Source of the DNA: Acanthaster planci
Taxonomy: Eukaryota > Echinodermata > Asteroidea > Valvatida > Acanthasteridae
DNA length: 26,721 bases
NCBI RefSeq assembly: GCF_001949145.1
Contig: NW_019091644.1
Span: 16,085-42,805 of the forward strand
Direction: 5' to 3'
Shown: piece by piece, positions 22,201 through 26,721 of the stretch
Numbering within the stretch: position 1 is the first letter of the stretch
Layout: each line of letters opens with the position of its first letter
Notes under the pieces: generated by a model
Database searches by the model: none
What the model was told of the DNA's origin: nothing
The model's input: the letters and a program-made list of their open reading frames with translations, nothing else
Position numbers and translations under genes: made by a program

Positions 22201-25141
22201 CAGCTACACATCCGGCCGGTGTACATACATCAAAGATACAGCCATGTACTACTGGTACACGTATGTACATGTGCTTTGGAAACCATGCAGTTTCATGTAA
22301 AATTTCATGAGCTGATTTGTGGTGTTCACTTGAAAGAAACGGCATGTTAAAGATAGCACCTTTCAGAGAGTGAAAAATGTTAACCACCTGTTAATCTGAT
22401 AAAAAATTGTTTATAAATAAGTACATGTTTATATGGATACATGTACATGTATGTACTGGTTCATCCATTTAGTTTATGATTTACTGGCCTTGCAAACCTA
22501 CACAATGTACATGTAATTATCAGCTTCTCAAACAACCCGGAGTATCAGATATGCATGTTCAGGTACACCAGGTTTTTCCTAGTAAAGGCCTGAGGAGAGG
22601 ATAAAAGATGTCCACAAAATGCAGACATGACCTGTGACCTGCTTGCATAAATAGTACATCACATACGTACATGTACAGTACTGTACTGTAAACGTACGTG
22701 CAGGCTGTCGAGTAGGGTAATGAGCCAGATCCACTCTTCCAAATTTACACCAGAGGAAATCACAGTTGGCACCGTGGTGACATTTACGAAAATTTCTTTC
22801 TTGAAAAAAATGAAGGCAACCGTGAACTTTACCATTAATGACACAACAATAACACAGATTTGCCTGACTGTTAGCATGTGCACATTTCATACACTCTCTG
22901 CGAGATTCACGGAACCCGTCCTTTTTTTACTTAGGTTGCATGCGTCCCGCAGGTGTAAAAAAAAAAAAAAATGCCCACACCATCACAAAAATCAACAAGC
23001 AGACTGAACACTTTGTAGACTCAAGCTTTGGTCTGAGGTGGTTTTTTTTCATTCAGCTCTAAATGTGGTACAGTGTTCAAGCCACTGGTGCCTACTGGTC
23101 AATGATGCCTTAAATCCCTTCCTCCCCCCACGTAAAACCACATAATGCCCTGTAGTCGGAAAGATAAAGGCTGCGAAGAACCAGTTCACATAATGAGTGG
23201 GTGGGGGGGGAAATTTTGTCTCGTCTGTGTTTACCCAGGCTGTTTGTCTGGTTACACCTTTCTTTGCCAGCTGTCAGCTTTATCTGCCAAATGTCAAGTC
23301 ACACTTGAATTGTAGGAAATGACCTTTTTTTTTTATCATCAAATACAATTTCTGCACTTTGCTTTACTGTGGCATTTGCATTCTGAACGACTCGCGTTAC
23401 CTGCTCATGGCAACGCTCAGTCACTGGGCACTTGTACAGGGCTATCAAATCAATACTTGGGCAGGAGGATTATACACCGGTACTGCAAACGTTGAAAATG
23501 TGTGCGTGAATGACACATTGGGTGTACCCTGTATACAATGAACATGCACACTAAAAAAAAAGCCTGGGAAAAAAAAAATGTCACCTTCAGCACTGCAACA
23601 GCTTACAACTTTTTTTTTCTCGCGCTCCAATGCAAACAGCTGTCTAGGCAGAAACAGTCACAGAAAGAAAAGTGCCGGTATCCAAGTACAGTGTCGGTAT
23701 GCAGGGGAGTGCTTCTAGTGCAATTTAATGGCCATGAGTTCCTGAACTTTTCACCCTCGTCTTTCAGTTCCGCTCCGGTACAGTTTGGGATGATCCTAAA
23801 ACACTACATGTATGACAGTTTGCACACAAACTGGTCATCTTTCCGGCGACTTAAGTCAGGCTTTCAAACGTGTGACCACATGACAATGTCAAAAGTATGT
23901 TGACAATTATTAAAAGATACACTGTAGACAGGGGCACATCCAGTGGAAGAGGAGGGCATCTTCCACCCCTGACGGCTTTTTTTTCTTTGTGCATGTAACT
24001 CAAAATACTTCACAGGTGAGAAGGCAAGACAGCAATCGGTAAATTGATCAAATATTGGCACCAAAACCCGCAGAAAACCCTAAGGAAAACACCATGAAAT
24101 AAAACCAAGGATGTCGAGACCATGAGTAGGGCTTCTGATCTTTTTATTCTCCCAACATCCTGTGCAATAACCATACAGCTGCATTCGCTTTGGAGTTTGA
24201 ATCCCCCCCCCCGACACCAAAAGCTGGATACGCCCCTGACCGTATACCCTTACCATAATTTATTGCTTTATGCACACATGTACACGTACGCAGGATGCAG
24301 ACCACGAACTTGGAAAGCAGTCACTTTTGAAGCTACATGTGTACTTGATGAGGCACAGTACTACATGTACATGTAAGTTTGGGGGGGATGTTTTTGGTGT
24401 TTCTGCTTGGTATTTCTGTGGGGCGAGGTACGTGTACAATGTATGTTGGTGGGTTGCCAACATGGAGCCAGATTGAGTATGGGATTCCCTCGTAGATCGG
24501 TTGTGATCAAACATGTAGCTCTGTAAGCCTAATCTAGACACTGACTTGGGCAGCACCCGTACGAACCGTGGCCAATACATCGCTGCCAAGGCAAGGAAAG
24601 ACAAGACCACTGTTCACTTCTCCTAAATCTGTACATTTATGTATTTGATGGTTTGGAAAGGACATGCATACATGCAGAAATGCCAGAGAGGCATTAACAT
24701 TGTTTCGTTATATTTACTTGCTGGTAAGATCTTCCAAATGGGCATAAGAATGTGAAAAAAGTGTAAAATGTGAGAGTCTCTATTAAGGTGCTTAAGAGTT
24801 ATAGCCCTGGGGGCTGTCTGTTTGTTGGTCGGCAAGTCAGACTGAGGTTGGGTCCTCTAGTACAGGTACATGTAGATCTATTCGGTCAGCGAGTTGGTGG
24901 GTCCGTTTTAATTGTGGCTTTGGTCAATCCTTTTCATTGGTTTGTCAGTTACCTTGGGAGCTCTGCAGGTCGTGCATACTATACTGAATTCCTCATTGAA
25001 GCCACAGGTCAAGCACTGCATCGAGCAGGTCTGGCAAATGTAGGAGGCTGGGTTGCCATAGTAACCGTGATCACATTCTGTCTGGCAGACACCTGCCTGG
25101 CTGTACATGTCCGGTCCACAGCTTTGCACACAGGATGTGCC
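1032..25141 (-). CDS. Partial multi-exon gene: FU/SRCR/EGF/Ig modular extracellular protein (16 exons)
   Basis: Overall gene model. Exons in transcript order: 25141-24953, 22152-22018, 21010-20923, 16476-16297, 14407-14108, 13516-13300, 11967-11843, 8219-7970, 6545-6371, 5273-4966, 4651-4392, 3657-3476, 2720-2519, 2201-2019, 1921-1619, 1298-1032. Phases match at all 15 junctions, and all introns are GT-AG except one GC-AG (13517-14107). The product is about 1121 residues: four repeats of a furin-like cysteine-rich block followed by a group A SRCR domain, then a thrombospondin-type EGF-like domain and two Ig domains. Such domains are extracellular and disulfide-rich. SRCR domains generally bind proteins, glycans or microbial surfaces, but the ligand here is unknown. 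Signal peptide, membrane anchor, start and stop lie outside the window, so whether it is secreted or a receptor cannot be told. Confidence 0.85.
1299..1618. other. Intron between the two Ig exons
   Basis: 320 bp, A/T-rich, with GT donor after exon 15 and a pyrimidine-rich acceptor before exon 16. Nothing else seen. Confidence 0.8.
1619..1921 (-). CDS. Exon 15: immunoglobulin domain 1
   Basis: 303 nt, phase 1 to 1, a single-exon Ig domain as is usual for Ig modules. The acceptor is cttgctgtgcctctag and the donor gtgtgc. Key residues: SLSC in strand B, QNWLKDG with the core tryptophan in strand C, GSLYF in strand E, DTGNYTC in strand F. The end is [11 protein letters not shown] and NYT are possible glycosylation sites. 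The type is probably I-set or C2. Confidence 0.92.
2019..2201 (-). CDS. Exon 14: SRCR4 end plus thrombospondin-type EGF-like domain
   Basis: 183 nt, phase 1 to 1. The acceptor is tttgctgcatcag and the donor gtaagc. AVRCDG closes SRCR4. After a basic linker (SPRRPK) comes an EGF-like domain: [42 protein letters not shown]. The order C-x2-C-P-x-G followed by G-T-G-x-x-C resembles the EGF-like domains of thrombospondins more than ordinary EGF. The equal phases make it a movable module. The intron to exon 15 is only 97 bp. Confidence 0.87.
2202..2518. other. Intron between exons 13 and 14
   Basis: 317 bp of A/T-rich sequence. No repeat, RNA gene or extra exon recognised apart from the splice signals. 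Confidence 0.8.
2519..2720 (-). CDS. Exon 13: SRCR4, second part
   Basis: 202 nt, phase 0 to 1. The acceptor is gaattgttcacacag and the donor gtgagg. It encodes [51 protein letters not shown] and MPNGDAG, supplying cysteines two to five of SRCR4. The last is in exon 14. The acceptor lies at the edge of a 41-bp tandem repeat array whose units copy the splice site (see the repeat at 2713-3000). Confidence 0.92.
2713..3000. repeat. 41-bp minisatellite, 7 units, containing exon 13 acceptor
   Basis: The word ctgtgtga starts at 2721, 2762, 2803, 2844, 2885, 2926 and 2967, an exact 41-bp period. Typical unit parts are ggccccctgtgtgaa, then aagtttaaatgaaag, then atacaataa. On the minus strand each unit reads tttcacacag followed by G, like the genuine acceptor of exon 13, which forms the leftmost unit. 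The middle four units are nearly identical and the outer ones have drifted. Confidence 0.93.
2721..3475. other. Intron between exons 12 and 13
   Basis: 755 bp. The exon-13 side is the 41-bp minisatellite. The remainder (3001-3475) is unique-looking and includes short G+C-rich words such as aatgcgcgcctatgcgg near 3250. No exon seen. Confidence 0.75.
3476..3657 (-). CDS. Exon 12: end of FU block and start of SRCR4
   Basis: 182 nt, phase 1 to 0. The acceptor is tcttgttttccag and the donor gtacgt after [21 protein letters not shown] ends the FU block. Then come [14 protein letters not shown] and [15 protein letters not shown], the first strand and first cysteine of SRCR4. The intron falls later in the domain (after LVDGE) than in SRCR1 or SRCR3, so domain splitting by introns has not been uniform. 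CAD replaces the common CDD. Confidence 0.92.
3658..4391. other. Intron between exons 11 and 12
   Basis: 734 bp holding dispersed repeat copy B and the ATTCG-rich tail. Otherwise no recognisable content. Confidence 0.75.
3883..4112 (+). repeat. Dispersed repeat, copy B, plus ATTCG-rich tail
   Basis: 3883-4027 matches 727-862. It is followed at 4028-4112 by sequence rich in gaatattcg and its complement, ending near gcacagccctag. Similar ATTCG words lie at 480-545, before rather than after copy A, so the two parts may be separate elements. Confidence 0.75.
4392..4651 (-). CDS. Exon 11: two furin-like repeats between SRCR3 and SRCR4
   Basis: 260 nt, phase 2 to 1. The acceptor is ggtctacgcag, with a weak pyrimidine tract, and the donor gtgagt is consensus. 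It encodes [78 protein letters not shown] is a possible glycosylation site. An alternative upstream acceptor (attgattcag, exon start 4677) is 26 nt away and would shift the frame. The DNA is markedly G+C-rich compared with the flanking introns. Confidence 0.9.
4652..4965. other. Intron between exons 10 and 11
   Basis: 314 bp. The donor gtatga and acceptor ggtctacgcag were fixed by phase and by the FU pattern across the junction. No repeat recognised. Confidence 0.75.
4966..5273 (-). CDS. Exon 10: SRCR3 body and link to next FU block
   Basis: 308 nt, phase 0 to 2. The acceptor is ctttgatgtgcag. It carries nearly the whole SRCR3: [63 protein letters not shown] and VQCSGPG, with six cysteines (group A). 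It continues into HCIEDCGHG. The donor gtatga after CAT GG was chosen because its phase joins exactly to YYATED of exon 11, giving the usual C-x3-C-x2-G-Y-Y pattern. Reading through instead reaches a stop within about 15 codons. Confidence 0.92.
5274..6370. other. Intron between exons 9 and 10
   Basis: 1097 bp. Contains a perfect 10-bp inverted repeat (gctaggtcta at 5549-5558, complement at 5579-5588) and a dispersed repeat with a CRE palindrome at 6171-6220. No exon seen. Confidence 0.7.
6171..6220 (+). repeat. 50-bp dispersed repeat with CRE palindrome, copy 1
   Basis: Shares gggcgtggtttaaactga and, after a variable middle, aaccggat with 21396-21445. The middle here contains the perfect palindrome tgacgtca at 6196-6203. 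Probably a fragment of a mobile element; both copies are intronic. Confidence 0.75.
6371..6545 (-). CDS. Exon 9: end of FU block and start of SRCR3
   Basis: 175 nt, phase 2 to 0. The acceptor is gtttctcttcag and the donor gtaaag after GTG GAG. It encodes [16 protein letters not shown], then [11 protein letters not shown], ending the FU block. A short linker with FTKKGPSD leads to [15 protein letters not shown], the opening strand of SRCR3. The phase-0 intron immediately after GRVE matches the exon 2/3 junction of SRCR1. Confidence 0.92.
6546..7969. other. Intron between exons 8 and 9
   Basis: 1424 bp, A/T-rich, with the fold-back element at 7243-7411. The rest shows no exon or RNA gene. Confidence 0.7.
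7243..7411. mobile_element. Fold-back inverted-repeat element (MITE-like)
   Basis: Left arm 7243-7305 and right arm 7350-7411 are imperfect reverse complements of about 62 bp (both carry cattctc, gtctta, actggccaag and tttattccc), separated by about 44 bp. A third partial copy sits at 1-108, and its similarity extends beyond the left arm to about 7200, so the true element may be larger. No target duplication could be defined and no coding capacity is present. Confidence 0.7.
7970..8219 (-). CDS. Exon 8: last SRCR2 cysteine and two furin-like repeats
   Basis: 250 nt, phase 1 to 2. The acceptor is caaactcttag and the donor gtaatt. VVCSGP closes SRCR2. The rest is an FU block: [51 protein letters not shown] and KTCQPC. 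It contains a potential N-glycosylation site, NKT. The last codon is split and becomes serine when joined to exon 9, continuing the repeat as CQPCSGNCLDC. Confidence 0.92.
8536..8683. mobile_element. 148-bp inverted-repeat element (MITE-like)
   Basis: A perfect 16-bp terminal inverted repeat (atagagtaccaaagtg at 8536-8551, complement at 8668-8683). Similarity continues inward as acgtc on both sides and perhaps a few bases outward. A CRE palindrome tgacgtca is at 8552-8559. No convincing target duplication and no coding capacity. Superfamily unknown. Confidence 0.75.
9593..10135. mobile_element. 543-bp inverted-repeat element (MITE-like)
   Basis: A perfect 13-bp inverted repeat gcctggtttccac at 9593-9605 and its complement at 10123-10135. 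ATAA occurs just outside on both sides (9588-9591 and 10136-10139), a possible 4-bp target duplication with one extra base on the left. The interior is G+C-richer than its surroundings with many CG dinucleotides. No transposase seen. Confidence 0.7.
11843..11967 (-). CDS. Exon 7: second half of SRCR2
   Basis: 125 nt, phase 2 to 1. The acceptor ttctttgtttgccag has a good pyrimidine tract and the donor is gtaggc. It encodes [26 protein letters not shown] and [10 protein letters not shown], giving the third, fourth and fifth group A cysteines. The final cysteine is in exon 8. The intron after D-A-G is at the same position and phase as the one between exons 13 and 14 in SRCR4. Confidence 0.93.
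11968..13299. other. Intron between exons 6 and 7
   Basis: 1332 bp with a short 25-bp tandem repeat at 12089-12160 next to exon 7. No exon or other element recognised. Confidence 0.7.
12089..12160. repeat. 25-bp tandem repeat, about 3 units
   Basis: The word tgaaaattgatt starts at 12089, 12114 and 12139, an exact 25-bp period with units drifting in their second half. It lies about 120 bp upstream (in transcript sense) of exon 7. Confidence 0.88.
13300..13516 (-). CDS. Exon 6: end of FU block and first half of SRCR2
   Basis: 217 nt, phase 1 to 2. The acceptor ccccttgacag and donor gtgaga are both strong. [16 protein letters not shown] closes the FU block. [15 protein letters not shown] opens SRCR2, which runs uninterrupted through [10 protein letters not shown] and [14 protein letters not shown] to EEA plus the split serine codon. 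Unlike SRCR1 and SRCR3, there is no intron after the GRVE strand. CDD, two acidic residues after the first cysteine, matches the metal-binding position described for the MARCO SRCR domain. Confidence 0.93.
13517..14107 (-). other. Probable GC-AG intron
   Basis: 591-bp intron between exons 5 and 6. The acceptor cttttccccttgacag is strong. The only phase-compatible donor is AAG/gcatgc at 14107-14106. GC donors occur in roughly one percent of animal introns, usually with an AG before them, as here. The rest is A/T-rich with a G tract near 13801 and no other coding signal. Confidence 0.6.
14108..14407 (-). CDS. Exon 5: two furin-like repeats between SRCR1 and SRCR2
   Basis: 300 nt, phase 1 to 1, about 100 residues with 18 cysteines. 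The acceptor is tttttatcaaccag. Visible pieces are [60 protein letters not shown] and [13 protein letters not shown], a textbook succession of two FU repeats. No GT donor exists before the in-frame stop TAG that follows. The only junction keeping phase 1 and joining sensibly to HTCVPQC of exon 6 is AAG followed by gcatgc, a GC donor. The reading frame of the exon is clear; the exact 3' end depends on that GC donor. Confidence 0.88.
14408..16296. other. Intron between exons 4 and 5
   Basis: 1889 bp. Holds ACATGTA-rich words near 14857-14950, the SINE-like element at 15509-15671 and more ACATGTA words near 16160-16255. No exon seen. Confidence 0.7.
15509..15671 (-). mobile_element. Probable tRNA-derived SINE
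   Basis: The minus strand has a perfect RNA polymerase III B box, GGTTCGAGTCC, at 15604-15594 and an A-box-like stretch tactcagtggttg at about 15663-15651, in the order and rough spacing of a tRNA gene with a long variable region. The sequence then runs about 80 bp to an A-rich tail (complement of the T run at 15509-15516). The tRNA part does not look foldable into a proper cloverleaf, so it is a retroposed relic rather than a tRNA gene. Confidence 0.55.
16297..16476 (-). CDS. Exon 4: SRCR1, C-terminal part
   Basis: 180 nt, phase 1 to 1. The acceptor is ttttttgaccacag and the donor gtgcgt. It completes the Gly split from exon 3 and encodes [12 protein letters not shown], then [27 protein letters not shown] and ALRCTG. 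These supply cysteines three to six of SRCR1. The C-x-G-x-E motif at CRGLE is conserved. After the last cysteine the protein runs through a G-P-G linker straight into the FU block of the next exon. The 5' neighbour of the same domain is 4.4 kb away in the genome. Confidence 0.92.
16815..17226. mobile_element. Possible inverted-repeat element
   Basis: taacccctt at 16815-16823 is repeated inverted at 17218-17226, with weak similarity continuing inward. The interior is G+C-richer than its flanks. A 9-bp match alone is weak evidence. Confidence 0.35.
17227..17767 (+). mobile_element. Possible 3' end of a non-LTR retrotransposon
   Basis: A T-rich, low-A plus-strand stretch that ends with ggagagctaccag, a G+C-rich patch (ggcaggggcgct) and then aataataaatgaaatgaaatg, a short-repeat tail of the type seen at the end of CR1/L2-like elements. 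No reverse transcriptase reading frame lies upstream. An unrelated 3' UTR-like sequence is the alternative. Confidence 0.35.
18738..18933. repeat. ACATGTA-rich simple repeat cluster
   Basis: Dense runs of the palindrome tacatgta, with an inner set of gtgctgtacat-like units at about 18863-18905 repeating roughly every 12 bp. The same palindrome is scattered over the whole window but is densest here. Confidence 0.85.
20923..21010 (-). CDS. Exon 3: SRCR1, second part
   Basis: 88 nt, phase 0 to 1. It follows the acceptor tctgcacacag and ends in CTG G before donor gtaagt. It encodes [15 protein letters not shown], then a stretch ending VCRQLNLG: the hallmark W-G-T-V-C and V-C-R-Q-L segments of SRCR domains with the first two of the six group A cysteines. 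Where many SRCR domains have CDD, this one has CND. It sits alone between introns of 1.0 and 4.4 kb. Since 88 is not a multiple of three, skipping it would break the frame. Confidence 0.88.
21011..22017. other. Intron between exons 2 and 3
   Basis: 1007 bp with the dispersed repeat copy at 21396-21445. No exon seen. Confidence 0.75.
21396..21445 (+). repeat. 50-bp dispersed repeat, copy 2
   Basis: Same orientation and core as 6171-6220 (gggcgtggtttaaactga, then aaccggat), but the palindrome has decayed to tggcatca. Lies in the intron between exons 2 and 3. Confidence 0.75.
22018..22152 (-). CDS. Exon 2: end of FU block and start of SRCR1
   Basis: 135 nt, phase 0 to 0, 45 residues. The acceptor is ttgttggcttcag and the donor gtgaga follows TTG GAG. 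Residues 1-11 ([11 protein letters not shown]) finish the FU block of the preceding exon. A linker rich in Pro and Ala follows, then [15 protein letters not shown] at residues 31-45, the first beta strand of an SRCR domain. The exon is too short for a long-ORF search and was recognised from the SRCR opening plus splice sites. The phase-0 intron right after GRLE is at the same place as in SRCR3. Confidence 0.87.
22153..24952. other. Intron between exons 1 and 2
   Basis: 2800 bp. Contains ACATGTA clusters near 22247-22275, 22421-22515 and 22660-22690, homopolymer runs of A, T and G, and the hAT-like element at 23929-24238. No exon seen. Confidence 0.7.
23929..24238. mobile_element. 310-bp hAT-like non-autonomous element
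   Basis: Terminal inverted repeats: caggggcacatccag on the left, and the complement of the right end reads caggggcgtatccag, 13 of 15 identical. The flanking 8-mers actgtaga (23921-23928) and accgtata (24239-24246) agree at 6 of 8 positions, consistent with a decayed 8-bp target duplication. CAGGG-type ends and 8-bp duplications are features of hAT transposons. No transposase is encoded. Confidence 0.65.
24953..25141 (-). CDS. Exon 1 (visible): furin-like cysteine-rich repeats
   Basis: 189 nt, phase 0 to 0, 63 residues from GTSCVQSC to TTCRAPK. The minus-strand acceptor reads ttttggcag just before 25141 and the donor is gtaact after AAG. Cysteines recur as C-x3-C, then CQTC, QCLTC and CTTC, with GYYGNPAS between them, the spacing of FU repeats in proprotein convertases and growth-factor receptors. 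It opens in the middle of a cysteine block, so at least one more coding exon lies further right, outside the window. Its length is a multiple of three with equal phases, so it could be skipped without shifting the frame. Confidence 0.82.
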
Positions 25142-26721
25142 CTGCCAAAACAAACATATTGATAACTGATTAATAAATACTGGTACATGCATCATTTCAA
25201 ACTTAAATGGATAGAAATTAACGGCACCAACCAGTAATCAGTTTACAGAATAGAACCGTCAGCAAAGTTTAAAATCACTGGAAAAGTAAGTGTATGAAAA
25301 GATTAAAGCAATTTTTTTTCTCTCAAGAACATAATGAAAGTAGGAAATCTTTTTGAGCGATATTTAGAGCATAGTGATAGAAAACCTAAATTATAAGTAA
25401 TCAAAAAAAAACCTTCAGCACAAAAATTTCCCACTTCCAAAAAAAAAAAAAAAAAAACCCCACCTGGACATTTTTTCCACTCGTGAAACAAGGTGTGAAA
25501 AATTTTCCAACTGTTGAAAGAAGTTGCAACTTTCTTTTTTCACAGAGGAGACGAAAGTGTGAAAATTTTCTCCCCCTTTTGGGGTCTGAAAACATATGTA
25601 CATGTATGTATACATTGTATACACATGTAGAGGTGCATTATGTTCAAATTTACAAATGGTGCAGGTACATGTACACTGTACATGGGTTGTATAGTAGCTT
25701 CACTAGTTAGGCCATGACTTCTTCACCCCACATACTCCTCAACATGGAGTGCAGAAATCTGCATACATGTACTACAGCAAAAGCCCCTTTCTTCATATAC
25801 ATGTTGGCAGGATCTAAATGGAGTCCCCAGCTTGACCAGATTATCTTTACCACCATTAGTCAGTCTATATAAGGCAGTGCCCTTTATCATTTATTATCAT
25901 GCATCATACAGCACCTGGCATGCCTGGGAAACGACTTAACCACAGTGATCTGAACTTAACCACAGCTATGCTCACAATGCTGAGTGATCCCGCTATCTTA
26001 AAGGGAGACGTCTGTCGACATTATGCACCGGTGCTGCATAATGTCAGCATAATGTATTTCAAACGATACACCAGCGGGAAAACCGTTTACCTGGCCATTT
26101 TGAGGAAAAAATACATGCATCTTATCAATGAACATACTGTACTTGTTGTTACAGGAAAGTAAACTGAAACACATGCACATGTACCGGCAGAAGGAGAAGA
26201 GACAATGGGTTGCGAATTATGTGAACATTTTATTTACATGTATTGTACATGTGTACAATGTAAGCTTCACGATGCTAACCATGAAGTTTATGGTATTTCA
26301 GTTATGTCTGTAAGTTTGCTTCAATAGCTGGGTGCATTTCATTTTGTGGAGAAAACTTTATCGTTCCTCTTTAAAACTCAGCAACTACAGATGCAAACGT
26401 ACAATGTACATATGTACGTACATGTGTACACATGTACTGGTACATACGGGAATTGCACTCCACAAGTACAGTACGTGTACAGTGTCCTTTGCCAAGAATG
26501 AAATGCCAAACATATCTCAGACAAATTGCTCAGATTTGCCAAGGGGGCGGCGGGGTTCAAAAGTTCAACTCTCAATGAAAGCCCAGCAGCACGTAGGCGG
26601 GTCTCATCGTTAAATGCGGTCAGACTGCCATGTCATCATGCTTTTTCTCGCACCAACTGACAAAGATCACAACCTGACTCAGTTCGGTTTTTGGCCAGGT
26701 GCCAATCAAGCTGATCTCGCG
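25142..26721. other. Upstream intron or flank, no exon recognised
   Basis: Contains an A run at about 25439-25457, ACATGTA words near 25595-25690 and 26396-26480, and the TTAA-bounded element at 25998-26374. Exon 1 needs an upstream partner ending in phase 0, and I found no SRCR, FU or signal-peptide exon here, so it probably lies beyond the window. Confidence 0.6.
25998..26374. mobile_element. Possible TTAA-bounded inverted-repeat element
   Basis: ttaaagggagacg at 25998-26010 and the complement of 26362-26374 (ttaaagaggaacg) agree at 10 of 13 positions, with TTAA at both outer ends as in piggyBac-like insertions. Inside lies a perfect 11-bp hairpin (gacattatgca at 26017-26027, complement at 26035-26045, 7-nt loop). 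No coding capacity. Confidence 0.45.

Noticed and set aside
25142-26721. A 5' start of the gene with signal peptide
   Set aside because: No minus-strand ATG followed by a hydrophobic stretch with a phase-0 donor was found, and exon 1 begins in mid-domain, so the start is probably outside the window.

Overview
The window is animal nuclear DNA. Bacterial gene packing is absent, and the coding sequence is short, phase-consistent exons on the minus strand separated by introns of 0.1 to 4.4 kb filled with repeats. The protein family (group A SRCR plus furin-like repeats plus Ig), the many copies of the palindrome TACATGTA and the numerous small inverted-repeat elements suggest a marine invertebrate, possibly an invertebrate deuterostome such as amphioxus, an echinoderm or a hemichordate. 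That placement is inference.

One gene dominates. It is read right to left and I could assemble 16 internal exons between 25141 and 1032, with every splice phase compatible. They give 3364 nt, about 1121 codons without a stop. The order from the N-terminal side is: furin-like cysteine-rich (FU) repeats, SRCR1, two FU, SRCR2, two FU, SRCR3, two FU, SRCR4, a thrombospondin-type EGF-like domain, Ig1, Ig2. All four SRCR domains have six cysteines (group A). This is a modular extracellular protein or ectodomain. No signal peptide, transmembrane segment, initiator ATG or stop codon is in the window, so both ends of the gene lie outside it. I cannot name an orthologue.

Layout: 1-1031 is downstream intron with repeats. 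1032-5273 is the dense 3' part of the visible gene (Ig2, Ig1, EGF, SRCR4, FU, SRCR3 body). 6371-8219 carries SRCR3 start and FU. 11843-14407 carries SRCR2 and its FU exon, joined through a probable GC-AG intron. 16297-22152 carries SRCR1, spread over three exons and a 4.4 kb intron. 24953-25141 is the first visible FU exon. 25142-26721 shows no exon.

The introns hold a 41-bp minisatellite that reproduces the 3' splice site of the adjacent exon, a hAT-like and a TTAA-flanked inverted-repeat element, several other inverted-repeat elements, a probable tRNA-derived SINE, a possible LINE 3' end, and dispersed repeats occurring two or three times within the window. No rRNA, functional tRNA, CRISPR or operon-type gene was found.
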